64,000 bases of DNA from Maricaulis maris (GTDB lineage Bacteria; Pseudomonadota; Alphaproteobacteria; Caulobacterales; Maricaulaceae), in the NCBI RefSeq assembly GCF_036322705.1, contig NZ_AP027270.1, forward strand, positions 1,489,501-1,553,500, in the 5' to 3' direction. Positions 1 to 8,346 of the stretch are shown piece by piece. The position numbers and the translations under genes were made by a program. A model generated the notes under the pieces. The model worked only from the letters and a program-made list of their open reading frames with translations, made no database searches and was not told where the DNA came from. Within the stretch, counting starts at the first letter, position 1; each line of letters starts with the position of its first letter.

Positions 1-120
<120 letters not shown>

Positions 121-226
121 TTATTTTGCATACGAAATTTATGCGGGAAACCTGATTTCGGGATAGCAGCACGAGCGCATCGGATCAATGCGGCACACTC
201 CGGGCAAACCGTCTGCGTCCTGACGT

Positions 227-829
227 CTATTCCGCGGCCTCGCCGGCATCGGCATAGACCGAGCGCCGGGGACGGGCCAGGACCCGCCGGACCATGGGCT
301 CGAAGACCGAGAGCGGCTCGCTGTCATAGTCCGGGTCGAATGCGGTCTGGTCATACTTGGCGCAGAATTCCTCACAAGCCGCGAAATGGGGGTGATCCCG
401 ATATTGCTCCCGCATGTCGCGGTCACCGCCGATATGGTGGAAGAAATAATAGCCCTGGAAGATCCCGTGATGAGCGACGATCCAGTGGTTCTCCTCGCTG
501 ATGAAGGGTTTGAGGATCGCGGCTGCAATGTCGGGGTGATTATAGCTGCCGAGCGTGTCGCCGACATCGTGCAGCAGGGCCATCACGACATACTCCTCAT
601 CGCGCCCATCACGCATCGCCCGGGTCGCGGTCTGCAGGGAGTGCTGCATCCGGTCGATCGGGAACCCGCCGAAATCACCATCCAGAAGCCTCAGATGAGC
701 CAGCACGCGGTCCGGCAGGTCTTTGGCAAAAGCGCCGAACTGGGTCGCGATCACGCTCCAGTCCTCTGCCGTGCCCTCGTCCATGGCCCTGAATTTTGCG
801 CGCGGCGCGCTGGCGTCCTGATGCGACAT
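227..829 (-). CDS. HD-domain protein, PhnZ/inositol-oxygenase-like
   Basis: A 200-residue protein. The start at 829 (MSHQ) is chosen because GGGAGG lies six bases upstream; a longer reading from 850 would put that site inside the gene. The metal-binding HD signature is visible: H63, then H87-D88 (LLHDVGD), a His cluster at 115-132, and D160. The 24-residue spacing from the first His to the HD pair resembles the oxygenase-type HD proteins (PhnZ, myo-inositol oxygenase), which hold a mixed-valence di-iron centre, rather than classical HD phosphohydrolases; this is inferred from memory of the family. The substrate is unknown. It lies between a cupin gene and lpdA, all on the minus strand. Confidence 0.7.
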   Translation of the reverse strand: MSHQDASAPRAKFRAMDEGTAEDWSVIATQFGAFAKDLPDRVLAHLRLLDGDFGGFPIDRMQHSLQTATRAMRDGRDEEYVVMALLHDVGDTLGSYNHPDIAAAILKPFISEENHWIVAHHGIFQGYYFFHHIGGDRDMREQYRDHPHFAACEEFCAKYDQTAFDPDYDSEPLSVFEPMVRRVLARPRRSVYADAGEAAE

Positions 830-904
830 GATGACCTCCCGTTTGGGCATACCCTGACCTCGAAAGAAAGCCGAGACAAGGCCCGCCGCTGAGCGCGATC
901 GGGT

Positions 905-1276
905 CTAGAGATCGACCAGGGTCTGGGTCAGGTCGCTGTCCGGATTGTCGCCGGTATTGGTCACGCCAGCCTTCTCGATCAGCAGGATATGAACGGTTTC
1001 GCTCTGGGTGACGGGGCGATGGCGGACCCCCTTGGGAATCACGCACAGCTCGCCCGGGCCGAGAATGACCGGGTCCTGACCGTCGATCTCGATCCGCAGA
1101 ATGCCCTGGGTAACGAGAAAGAGCTCGTCCTCCTCGACATGGCAGTGCCAGTCAAACGCACCGGCCCCCTTGGCCAATTTGACCTCGTAATCATCCAGCT
1201 TGGCGATGCGTTTGGGGGACCAGGCCTCGTCGAACTGGCTGTGTTTTTCCACCAGCGAGATCGTTTTCACCGCCAT
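905..1276 (-). CDS. Small cupin-domain protein
   Basis: A 123-residue single-domain cupin. Start at 1276 (MAVKTISL), with GGGGAG about nine bases upstream; the open frame runs further upstream without a credible start. Cupin motif 1 is seen at about residues 42-58 (WHCHVEEDELFLV: two His and a Glu) and motif 2 at about 73-87 (GPGELCVIPKGVRH), so the metal site HxHxxxxE and a distal His are intact. Such proteins can be isomerases, dioxygenases or simple ligand-binding folds; nothing here fixes the reaction. The upstream neighbour (ACT domain) is divergent, leaving 78 bases for both promoters. Confidence 0.75.
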   Translation of the reverse strand: MAVKTISLVEKHSQFDEAWSPKRIAKLDDYEVKLAKGAGAFDWHCHVEEDELFLVTQGILRIEIDGQDPVILGPGELCVIPKGVRHRPVTQSETVHILLIEKAGVTNTGDNPDSDLTQTLVDL

Positions 1277-1354
1277 CCCAGTCTCCCCGTCTCGCGACTC
1301 GCGTTTCACTGCCGCCTCAGGCAATGAGACTAGCGGTTGGGGAGCAAAGTCAAA

Positions 1355-1771
1355 ATGGCGGGAATCAGCGATCTGAACGTGCTGCTTGCCGGATTGCGGC
1401 CAGAGCCGGATCCGGTGCGCTACGGCTTTGTCACTGGTCCGGCCGACCGGTTGGCTCCGTACGAGCACGCAGCCCTGATGCGCTTTGCCGAGGCCGAAGG
1501 GGTCACGCTCATCCTGCCGTTCGAACACGCCGAAGCCGCCGGGCTCTCGCCCGTCTTTCCCTGCCGGCGCATTACGCTGGCGATCCATTCCTCGCTGGAG
1601 GCCGTCGGTTTCATGGCTCATGTCGCCGCTGCCCTGGCGGCGGAGGGGATTGGTTGCAACCCGGTCGCCGGCTATTTCCATGATCATGTCTTCGTCCCGG
1701 AAGACCGGCTCGGTGATGCGCTGGCCGCCCTCAAGGCGCTGGCGCGCGCGAGCGGGCGCGAATTCGATTGA
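1355..1771 (+). CDS. ACT-domain protein (DUF2241/ACT_3 family)
   Basis: 138 residues. The ATG at 1355 is preferred over an in-frame TTG at 1337 because GGGGAG (1339-1344) sits at the right distance before it. The sequence fits the ACT_3/DUF2241 family, small proteins made of two ACT-like halves: an N-terminal segment with LRPEPDPVRYGFVTG, and a C-terminal half with the typical GFMAHVAAALAAEGIGCNPV and GYFHDHVFVP stretches. ACT folds usually bind amino acids and act as regulators, but no partner is known for this stand-alone family. It is followed by a 2OG oxygenase gene on the same strand, 55 bases away. Confidence 0.75.
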   Translation: MAGISDLNVLLAGLRPEPDPVRYGFVTGPADRLAPYEHAALMRFAEAEGVTLILPFEHAEAAGLSPVFPCRRITLAIHSSLEAVGFMAHVAAALAAEGIGCNPVAGYFHDHVFVPEDRLGDALAALKALARASGREFD

Positions 1772-1826
1772 CCCGGGGCGGTCGCCAGCCTAACAGCGCG
1801 CTTCCTGACCGGATGGATCGTCCCGC

Positions 1827-2501
1827 GTGAGCCTATTGCCCTCAGGCCTGACCGGCCTGCCTGCCTTCGATATCGACCCGCTGTGCGACGCCCTCGCCGG
1901 TCCCGGATTTGCGGCCATGCGTCTGGTCGACACGGAGATGCTGACGGCGCTCCGGCACGAGGCGACCGAACTATGGCAGGACGAGGCGTTGACACCGGCC
2001 GGGATCGGCCGCGCCGAGGATCATGAACTGATCGCTCGGATCCGGCGCGACAAGACGAAATGGCTCGATGGATCGACGCCGGCCCAGACAGCCTATCTGG
2101 CCTTCGCCGAGACCCTGCGCCGCGACATCAATGCGCGGCTCATGCTGGGCCTGTTCGCCTTCGAGGCGCACTACGCCGTCTATGAGGCCGGCGCCTTCTA
2201 CAAGCGCCATGTCGACAGCTTCCGCGGCGCCCGCAACCGGGTCCTGTCAACCGTGCTCTATCTCAATCCGGACTGGCGCGAGGGCGATGGCGGCCATTTG
2301 CGCATCTATGGCCCGGACGACAGCGTGCTGACCGAATTGCGCCCCGAATTCGGCACGCTGGCCGTCTTCCTGTCCGAGGAAATCCCGCACGAGGTCACCG
2401 TCTCGCATCGCGAGCGCTTCTCGATCGCCGGCTGGCACCGCTGCAATGATCGCGGCCTGGCACCGGCCCTGCAGACCCGCGCCCTGCCGATCGCGCCCTA
2501 G
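1827..2501 (+). CDS. 2OG-Fe(II) oxygenase (prolyl-4-hydroxylase/SM-20-like)
   Basis: 224 residues, with a GTG start at 1827; no in-frame ATG lies nearby. The double-stranded beta-helix core is at about residues 110-205, with the iron triad H128-x-D130 (YKRHVDSF) and H188 (IPHEV), and the 2-oxoglutarate-binding Arg at about 197 (RFSIAGWHR). The stretch STVLYLNPDW followed by GGHLRIY is typical of the 2OG-FeII_Oxy_3 group. The protein should hydroxylate a protein or small-molecule substrate in the cytosol; the substrate cannot be told. Its stop codon overlaps that of the convergent thioesterase gene in a shared CTAG. Confidence 0.8.
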   Translation: MSLLPSGLTGLPAFDIDPLCDALAGPGFAAMRLVDTEMLTALRHEATELWQDEALTPAGIGRAEDHELIARIRRDKTKWLDGSTPAQTAYLAFAETLRRDINARLMLGLFAFEAHYAVYEAGAFYKRHVDSFRGARNRVLSTVLYLNPDWREGDGGHLRIYGPDDSVLTELRPEFGTLAVFLSEEIPHEVTVSHRERFSIAGWHRCNDRGLAPALQTRALPIAP

Positions 2502-3280
2502 TCGAGCGGATTGGCGGGCGTTGGCTTCCCGGCGCTGTCCAGCGCCACCATGACATAATCCGCCTCACCGACCTTGCGTCGCTCGCCGCTCATCAGGTCC
2601 TCGGCCTCGGCGAGCACCTTGACGCTCATCGAGGTGCGCCCGACCGACTGCACGTCGGCGATTACGTCGAGCAATTCACCCTCACGGGTTGGCGCAATGA
2701 AGTCGATCTTGTCCGACGCGGCCATGCCGACATCGCAGCGCGTATGGCGCGAAGCGGCGATATAGGCGGCCTTGCCCATCAGTGACATGGCATTGCCGCC
2801 AAACAGCTGGCCGAGATGATTGGTGTCACCGGGGAAAACCAGCTGAAGCGTGCGGGCATAGCCCGGAGGGCTGGCGGCAAACTCCGGTTTGGCGTCGGGC
2901 GATGGCGGCAGCCGGTCGGGATTGGTCTTGCGATCGGCCGCAACCATGGTGAAGGCCCCGCGCGTGCAGACATGGCGGGTGCCGGTGATGAGATTTTCCG
3001 CCGCCAGTTCGACATCAACGATCATCGAGGTCCGGCCGACCATGCGCACCTGACCGGTCAGCTCGACCAGATCCCCAACATGGGCGGGTGCGACGAAATC
3101 GAGCTTGTCACAGGAGGCGGTCACGAAGGGCCGACGCGCATGGCGGGCCGCGATCAGGAAGGCCAGCTTGTCCATCTCGGCCATCGCCGCGCCGCCGAAA
3201 TAGCTGCCCTGGTGATTGGTCTGGTGCGGGAAGACGAGATCGGTGTGCCGGATCTCTGCGAGATGGCGGGGCTGGGTCAT
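2498..3280 (-). CDS. Acyl-CoA thioesterase with tandem hotdog domains
   Basis: 260 residues containing two hotdog repeats (about 8-125 and 140-250). Each carries the family signature NHxGxxFGG followed by a helix. The catalytic Asp of that helix is present in the first repeat (D37, AEMDKLA) but is Gly in the second (SLMGKAA), so one active site per pair is expected, as in other double-hotdog acyl-CoA hydrolases. It hydrolyses acyl-CoA to free acid and CoA in the cytosol. The gene is downstream of pdhC on the same strand but is separated from it by 256 bases carrying a MITE-like palindrome, so it may have its own promoter. Confidence 0.85.
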   Translation of the reverse strand: MTQPRHLAEIRHTDLVFPHQTNHQGSYFGGAAMAEMDKLAFLIAARHARRPFVTASCDKLDFVAPAHVGDLVELTGQVRMVGRTSMIVDVELAAENLITGTRHVCTRGAFTMVAADRKTNPDRLPPSPDAKPEFAASPPGYARTLQLVFPGDTNHLGQLFGGNAMSLMGKAAYIAASRHTRCDVGMAASDKIDFIAPTREGELLDVIADVQSVGRTSMSVKVLAEAEDLMSGERRKVGEADYVMVALDSAGKPTPANPLD

Positions 3281-3330
3281 GGGGATGGGCTCACTCTATC
3301 GGTGATCGCAAGGGGCCGGCGCTTGCGCAC

Positions 3331-3471
3331 GTCCACTCATTGATCGCTTGCCGAGACGGAGCCTCAGCGTGTTTTTTCAGTCAAGGGGCATGCCCGCAGA
3401 GCGGCGCCTTCGGCGCCCTTGACTGAAGAAACACGCTGAGGCCTGCTGGCTGACAAGAGATCAATGTCCAC
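3331..3471. mobile_element. MITE-like imperfect palindrome flanked by 6-bp direct repeats
   Basis: The core arms 3361-3387 and 3416-3442 are inverted repeats of 27 bases with one mismatch. The loop holds a further GCGCC-TTC-GGCGC hairpin. Outside the core, a second arm pair ATTGATC/GATCAAT (about 3339-3345 and 3459-3465) with CTTG/CAAG just inside continues the palindrome. The whole is bordered by GTCCAC at 3331-3336 and again at 3466-3471, which looks like a target-site duplication. There is no coding capacity and no transposase nearby. It lies between pdhC and the thioesterase, both reading leftward, and could also act as a terminator or RNA-processing hairpin, but no U-run follows the stem on either strand. 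Confidence 0.6.
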
Positions 3472-3536
3472 ACCCGCGCAGCGCGCCGTTCTCTTACCGA
3501 CGGCTCGCGATCGGCTGTATCCGGTCTGCTCCCAGC

Positions 3537-4877
3537 CTACATCAGCATCGTCATCGGATCTTCGACATAGGTCTTGAACGCCTGCAGCCATTTGGCGCCG
3601 GTGGCGCCGTCGACCACACGGTGGTCGCAGGTCAGCGTCACGGTCATCACTGTGGCGATGGCCAGTGCGCCGTCCTTGACGACCGTCCGCTGCTCGCCGG
3701 CGCCGATCGACATGATCATGCCCTGGGGCGGATTGATGATGGAGGCGAAGCTGTCGATGCCGAACATGCCCAGATTGGACAGGGAGAAGGTTCCGCCCTG
3801 GAACTCTTCCGGCTTGAGCTTGCGGTCCCGGGCCCGTGTCGCGAGGTCTTTCGACTCGCGGGAAATCTGCACCAGGCCCTTGCGGTCGGCATCGGTGATG
3901 ATCGGCGTGATCAGCCCGCCCTCGATGGCGACAGCCATGGAGACATCGGCATGCTTGTGGCGGGCAATCATGCCGCCCTCGATCCAGGACGAATTGGCCG
4001 CCGGGACCTTCTTCAGCGCCAGGCCACACGCCTTGATCAGGATGTCATTGACCGAGACCTTGTCGCCATCCTTCTCGGCGGCGGCATTCACGCGCTTGCG
4101 GAAGTCCATCAGCGCGTCGATGCGGCAATCCACGGTGAGCGGGAAATGCGGGATGTCGCGGAAGCTTTCGGACAGGCGCTTGGCGGAAATCTTGGTGATC
4201 CCGTCGGCCTTTTCCAGCTCATAGCGGTCGCGGGCGATGCCGTAGGCGGCGAGCGGATCGTCCATGTCGACCGGCTTGGCGGCCGGAGCGTCGCTGGTGG
4301 TCTGCGTGGCGGACGACGAGGCCTGGGAGGCCGGCTGGGCCTTCTCGACATCGCGCTTGACGATCCGGCCATAGGGCCCTGATCCGTCGATGGATTTCAG
4401 GTCCAGCCCCTTGTCAGCCGCGATCCGCCTGGCGAGCGGGCTGGCCTTGATGCGGTCGCCACTATCCGTTTCGCCCCCGCTCGCGGGTGCGGTGCCGGCC
4501 TTGCCGGCAGAGGGAGCCGGATCGGCAGACTTCGGTTTGGCGGCGTCACCCTCCTCACTTTTCTTGGAGTCTTCGCCTTTGGCGGAACCACTCCCCGCAC
4601 CGTCGGCGGCGGCAGAAAGCGCGCTCTCGTCCTCGCCCTCCTCCAGCAGGATGGCGATCACCGCATTGACTTTCACGGCTTCGGTGCCATCGGCGACCAG
4701 GATCTTGCCGATCACGCCTTCATCGACGGCTTCGACTTCCATCGTCGCCTTGTCGGTCTCGATCTCGGCCAGGACCATCCCGCTCTCGACGGTATCGCCT
4801 TCCTTGACATGCCATTTGGCCAGCGTGCCCTCTTCCATGGTGGGTGACAGGGCGGGCATCAGGATTTCGATGGACAT
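3537..4877 (-). CDS. pdhC: Pyruvate dehydrogenase E2, dihydrolipoyl acetyltransferase
   Basis: 446 residues. The start at 4877 ([10 protein letters not shown]) has GGAG seven bases upstream; a TTG 15 bases earlier would place that site inside the gene. Domains: a lipoyl domain at 1-80 with the lipoylated K43 in ETDKATME; an Ala/Glu/Ser-rich linker at 85-142; the peripheral subunit-binding domain at about 143-180 ([20 protein letters not shown]); then the catalytic domain, ending with DHRVVDG (H419, D423). It transfers the acetyl group from lipoamide to CoA and forms the core of the complex. The gene is last of the pdh cluster, 12 bases after a small membrane-protein gene. Confidence 0.97.
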   Translation of the reverse strand: MSIEILMPALSPTMEEGTLAKWHVKEGDTVESGMVLAEIETDKATMEVEAVDEGVIGKILVADGTEAVKVNAVIAILLEEGEDESALSAAADGAGSGSAKGEDSKKSEEGDAAKPKSADPAPSAGKAGTAPASGGETDSGDRIKASPLARRIAADKGLDLKSIDGSGPYGRIVKRDVEKAQPASQASSSATQTTSDAPAAKPVDMDDPLAAYGIARDRYELEKADGITKISAKRLSESFRDIPHFPLTVDCRIDALMDFRKRVNAAAEKDGDKVSVNDILIKACGLALKKVPAANSSWIEGGMIARHKHADVSMAVAIEGGLITPIITDADRKGLVQISRESKDLATRARDRKLKPEEFQGGTFSLSNLGMFGIDSFASIINPPQGMIMSIGAGEQRTVVKDGALAIATVMTVTLTCDHRVVDGATGAKWLQAFKTYVEDPMTMLM

Positions 4878-4888
4878 TGGAAGCTCCG

Positions 4889-5314
4889 TCAAGCAGGCCC
4901 GTTCGCGCGCGACCTGAGGGTCGAACGGGCAAAGAAGGTCAGGAAAAACAGGGCGATATAGACGATTGCCAGCCCGCCCGAGAGCGATTGCTGGATCAAG
5001 GCGTCGAGCCCCGTCTCGGAATTGTTCAGCGCGGCCAGTCCTGTGGGAGAGAGCCCGGTCGTGCGATCGATCTCGGCCAGAGTGGCGATGAAGCCGTCAT
5101 GCACCTGGGCCGAACCCAGCGCGATCCGGCCAAGAAAGGCGAGCACAAGGCTCAGAAAGAAGAAGGAAAAGATCCGCAGCCCGGCGCCGGCATGGCGCAG
5201 GAAAACCCAGATGGCGACGACATAGGCCGAGATCACGGTAAAGAAGACCTGCACACCCAGCAGAAGGATGTTCTGGTATTCCACCATCTGCTCGATGACG
5301 TCGGCCTCATTCAT
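4889..5314 (-). CDS. Small membrane protein of the pdh cluster
   Basis: 141 residues with three hydrophobic segments, about 16-39, 46-66 and 125-139, and an acidic N terminus ([10 protein letters not shown]). A roughly 58-residue polar loop lies between segments 2 and 3. The start at 5314 is one base after the stop of the GFA-family gene (TGA-G-ATG), so translation is probably coupled. I do not recognise a family. It sits directly before pdhC, with which it must share a transcript; nothing indicates a direct role in pyruvate oxidation. Confidence 0.7.
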   Translation of the reverse strand: MNEADVIEQMVEYQNILLLGVQVFFTVISAYVVAIWVFLRHAGAGLRIFSFFFLSLVLAFLGRIALGSAQVHDGFIATLAEIDRTTGLSPTGLAALNNSETGLDALIQQSLSGGLAIVYIALFFLTFFARSTLRSRANGPA

Positions 5315-5315
5315 C

Positions 5316-5723
5316 TCAGGCCGCACCTTTCGGGTCCGAAATCTGGTCGATATTGTCTTCCCAGTTCGCACCATCGAATTCCTCGAAGCGCAGCTGGAGG
5401 CCCGCGTCGGCGTCGAGCGCGCGCAGATTGACCGACCAGCCGTCGGGATGGGAACGCGGCACATAGAAGCTCTTCACACCGCATTTCGAGCAGAACATGT
5501 GTTTGGCGATGTGCGAGCCAAACGTATAGGTCGTCAGGCTCTCCGCACCCCGTTCGATCCGAAAATCATTCTTCTCGACAATGAGATGGATGAAACCGGT
5601 CTTGGAACAGATCGAGCAATTGCACGACAGGGCGACAACCTGGTCTGGCAGGTTCACGGCAAAACCAACCTCGCCGCAATGGCACTCACCGTGACGCCAG
5701 GATTTTGTGGGGGAGTTGGTCAT
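5316..5723 (-). CDS. GFA-family (CENP-V/GFA) zinc-binding protein
   Basis: 135 residues. The start at 5723 (MTNSPTKSW) has GGAGGG seven bases upstream and follows the previous stop by one base. The zinc-ligand pattern of the GFA fold is complete: C14-x-C16, then C34-x-C36-x-x-C39 and C78-x-x-C81 (CHCGEVG, CNCSICS, FCSKCGV). The family was named for glutathione-dependent formaldehyde activation, but most members have no proven substrate. It is encoded inside the pdh cluster between a hypothetical protein and a small membrane protein. Confidence 0.85.
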   Translation of the reverse strand: MTNSPTKSWRHGECHCGEVGFAVNLPDQVVALSCNCSICSKTGFIHLIVEKNDFRIERGAESLTTYTFGSHIAKHMFCSKCGVKSFYVPRSHPDGWSVNLRALDADAGLQLRFEEFDGANWEDNIDQISDPKGAA

Positions 5724-5724
5724 T

Positions 5725-6066
5725 CTAGAGCCCTCCGTCCTTTGCCCAAGCGGGATCAAGTCTCGCCAAGCCTGCACGGAACTGGTCCTGCACGCCTGCC
5801 AGGGCGTTGCCCTCAATTTGGGTATCCACACGCGTTGGATAGAACGCGGCCAAAGCCCCCAAGACACCCCATACGAAACTGCGGGTTTCGTAGTCCGCAA
5901 GATCGACGTCCGGATAGCGCGTTGCGATGTCCTCGGCTTGCTTGGGCGCGACCCCCGTCAGAAGGCGAAAGGCCTTCTCGTCCAATGCTGCATACCCCAC
6001 GAGCTTGCGAAGAAGCCCGCTGAGCACCGCATTGAACTCGCCGGGAAAGAGGTCGCGGGCAAACAT
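5725..6066 (-). CDS. Hypothetical protein of the pdh cluster
   Basis: 113 residues, from the ATG at 6066 (a GTG one codon earlier at 6069 is also possible); GGAG overlaps the pdhB stop seven bases upstream. No family is recognised. The sequence looks helical and soluble, with the stretches LRKLVGYAALDEKAFRLL and SFVWGVLGALAAFYP. It starts immediately after the pdhB stop codon and ends one base before the GFA-family gene, so it is surely cotranscribed. The tight spacing and fitting ribosome binding site argue that it is a real gene rather than a chance frame. Confidence 0.6.
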   Translation of the reverse strand: MFARDLFPGEFNAVLSGLLRKLVGYAALDEKAFRLLTGVAPKQAEDIATRYPDVDLADYETRSFVWGVLGALAAFYPTRVDTQIEGNALAGVQDQFRAGLARLDPAWAKDGGL

Positions 6067-6070
6067 CACC

Positions 6071-7507
6071 CTACTCCGCGTAGCAGACAGCCTTCGCCGC
6101 CTTCACGATATCCTCAACGCCCGGCAGGGAGAGCTTTTCCAGATTGCCGGCATAGGGCAGCGGGACGTCTTCCTGGTGGACGCGGGCGGGCGGGGCGTCG
6201 AGATAGTCGAAGGCCTCGGCAGTGACAACGGCAGCGATCTCCGCGCCGACACCCATCCGGCCCCAGCCCTCTTCGGCGCAGACGATGCGGTTGGTCTTCT
6301 TCACCGACTCCACAATCGTGTCGGTGTCGAGCGGGCGCAGCGAGCGCAGGTCGATCACCTCGGCGGAGATACCGTCCTCGGCGAGGATTTCGGCAGCCTT
6401 GAGGGCATAGCCGACCATGCGGCTGTGCGCCGTGATGGTGACGTCGGTCCCGGTCCGGCGGACCTTGGCCTTGCCGATCGGCAGGACCCAGTCCTCCACG
6501 TCCGGCACGTCAAAGCTCTCGCCATAAATGAGCTCGTGCTCGAGGAACACGACCGGGTTCGGGTCACGGATGGCGGCTTTCAGGAGGCCTTTTGCGTCCG
6601 CCGCGTCATAGGGCGCCACGACCTTGAGGCCCGGCACATTGGCATACCAGGAGGAATAGTCGTGGCTGTGCTGGGCGCCGACGCGGCTGGCGGCGCCATT
6701 GGGGCCGCGGAAGACGATCGGGCAGCCCATCTGGCCGCCGGACATGTAGAGCGTCTTGGCGGCCGAGTTGATGATGTGGTCGATCGCCTGCATGGCGAAG
6801 TTGAAGGTCATGAATTCCACGACCGGACGCAGCCCGTTGAAGGCGGCACCGACACCCAGACCGGCAAAGCCGTGCTCGGTGATCGGGGTGTCGACCACGC
6901 GCTTGGGTCCGAACTCGTCCAGAAGGCCACGCGTCACCTTGTAGGCGCCCTGATATTCGGCGACTTCCTCACCCATCACGAAGACGGTGTCGTCGCGGCG
7001 CATCTCCTCGGCCATCGCGTCGCGAAGCGCATCACGGACCGTGGTGGAGACCATCTTGGTGCCGGAAGGGATGGCGGGGTCGGAGGCGTCCGGCGCGCTG
7101 TAGTCGATCACCACCGGCTCGCCATCGGAGGCCGCCGACTTCGTGTCGGCCTCATCCCTGGCCTGGTCACCTGTATCCTCGTCGGCGTCTTCGCCTGACG
7201 CGTCGGCGCCCTTGTCCTCGGGCTTAGAGTTGCCGCTCGAGGTCCCGATCGAATCGGCGTCCTCGCCCTCTTCGGCGAGAATGGCGATCGGTGCGTTGAC
7301 CTTCACATTCTCGGTACCGGCCGCCACCAGGATCTTCGCGACGACCCCCTCCTCGACCGCCTCGACTTCCATCGTCGCCTTGTCGGTCTCGATCTCGGCA
7401 ATCACGTCACCGCTCTCGACGGTGTCGCCTTCCTTGATATTCCATTTGGCGAGCGTGCCCTCTTCCATCGTGGGAGAAAGGGCCGGCATCAGGATTTCAA
7501 TCGACAT
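6071..7507 (-). CDS. pdhB: Pyruvate dehydrogenase E1 beta subunit with lipoyl domain
   Basis: 478 residues. The N-terminal 80 residues are a lipoyl domain with K43 (ETDKATME), an arrangement typical of alphaproteobacterial PdhB. A charged Asp/Glu/Ser-rich linker runs to about 130. The transketolase-type pyrimidine domain then follows ([20 protein letters not shown]), with [15 protein letters not shown] and the C-terminal domain (VCAEEGW). With PdhA it decarboxylates pyruvate and acetylates lipoamide. The lipoyl domain is almost identical to that of PdhC, suggesting intra-operon duplication. The gene lies 40 bases after an NTF2-like gene and one codon before the hypothetical protein. Confidence 0.97.
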   Translation of the reverse strand: MSIEILMPALSPTMEEGTLAKWNIKEGDTVESGDVIAEIETDKATMEVEAVEEGVVAKILVAAGTENVKVNAPIAILAEEGEDADSIGTSSGNSKPEDKGADASGEDADEDTGDQARDEADTKSAASDGEPVVIDYSAPDASDPAIPSGTKMVSTTVRDALRDAMAEEMRRDDTVFVMGEEVAEYQGAYKVTRGLLDEFGPKRVVDTPITEHGFAGLGVGAAFNGLRPVVEFMTFNFAMQAIDHIINSAAKTLYMSGGQMGCPIVFRGPNGAASRVGAQHSHDYSSWYANVPGLKVVAPYDAADAKGLLKAAIRDPNPVVFLEHELIYGESFDVPDVEDWVLPIGKAKVRRTGTDVTITAHSRMVGYALKAAEILAEDGISAEVIDLRSLRPLDTDTIVESVKKTNRIVCAEEGWGRMGVGAEIAAVVTAEAFDYLDAPPARVHQEDVPLPYAGNLEKLSLPGVEDIVKAAKAVCYAE

Positions 7508-7547
7508 GGCTCTACCTGTCCTGTGTCAAATCTTGCAGACGCCGAAA

Positions 7548-7958
7548 TCAGCCATTGGCCGCTTCGGGTTTGTAACGCAGCGCGTGCTCGCGCATCTTTC
7601 CGGCGAATTCCATCAGCGTGTTCATGGGACGGATCAGAACCTCGATACGCACCATCTGGCCGGCATCATTGAGTGAGATCTTGTCGATCCCGACGAGGCC
7701 CTTGCCCTCCACCGTGCCGGTGAATTCGAGCATGAGATCATTCCCGTCGACCCATTCCTGGCGATAATCGAAGCCTTCCACGACCGTGATCACGCCCATC
7801 AGGATGTGCAGCAGGTAATGCTTGTCCGCCGACGGTTTCCACACGACCGGCGAATGCAGCTCGCAGCCCTCGGCAATGATCGAGGACAGGCGCTCGGCGT
7901 CGCGCTCACGCACGGCCTGGTGCCAGTTGTCGAGGAAGTGGCGAACCTGCGGGGTCAT
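7548..7958 (-). CDS. NTF2/SnoaL-like protein
   Basis: 136 residues with the pattern of the small cone-shaped NTF2-like fold: an N-terminal helix (VRHFLDNWHQAVRERDAERL), then IIAEGCELHSPVVWKP and successive strands ending with IEVLIRPMNTLMEF. Members are isomerases, cyclases or binding proteins, so no reaction can be assigned. GGGAG lies seven bases upstream of the ATG, and the start overlaps the stop of the VOC-family gene by four bases (ATGA), showing coupling. It is one of two genes placed between pdhA and pdhB. Confidence 0.7.
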   Translation of the reverse strand: MTPQVRHFLDNWHQAVRERDAERLSSIIAEGCELHSPVVWKPSADKHYLLHILMGVITVVEGFDYRQEWVDGNDLMLEFTGTVEGKGLVGIDKISLNDAGQMVRIEVLIRPMNTLMEFAGKMREHALRYKPEAANG

Positions 7959-8344
7959 GAGCCGGCTCCCGGGTCCGCCTGGAAGAGGCCGAACACATTG
8001 TGATCCGGGTCGAGAAAATAGGCCTGCCAGCCCTCACCCGGGATAGGAAATTTTTCCATCGCCGGCACGCCACCAGCTTCGGAGGTGTTGGCGCAGGCCG
8101 CATCGATATCATCGACCAGCGCCGTGATCACCGCACCCATCACGGCAGCGCCCGCTTGCGGGCCATCACCATGACGTTTGATCAGGCGACCGGATGGCAT
8201 CCCGTCGGAGGTCACGATTTGCCAGTAACGCACCTCACCGAAGGTCATCGGCTTGAACGTCCAACCCAGGGCCGCTGTATAGAAGGCAACCGAAACGTCG
8301 GGGTCGGACGCATGGATTTCGAAATTGGCGAGCCGCGCGGTCAT
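7955..8344 (-). CDS. VOC-family (glyoxalase-like) protein
   Basis: 129 residues built as two beta-alpha-beta-beta-beta modules of the vicinal oxygen chelate fold. The first contains FEIHASDPDVSVAFYTAALGW and the second ALVDDIDAACANTSEAGG to AYFLDPDHNVFGLFQ. Possible metal ligands are H12 and a late Glu/Asp or His; the usual C-terminal Glu of the active metalloenzymes is not obvious. No substrate can be proposed. It begins two bases after the pdhA stop codon and overlaps the next gene by four bases, so it belongs to the pdh transcript. Confidence 0.75.
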   Translation of the reverse strand: MTARLANFEIHASDPDVSVAFYTAALGWTFKPMTFGEVRYWQIVTSDGMPSGRLIKRHGDGPQAGAAVMGAVITALVDDIDAACANTSEAGGVPAMEKFPIPGEGWQAYFLDPDHNVFGLFQADPGAGS

Positions 8345-8346
8345 GA

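Noticed and set aside
139-567. 142-codon minus-strand open frame over the HD-domain gene
   Set aside because: Arg/Ser-rich shadow of the HD gene in another frame; no ribosome binding site and no family resemblance.
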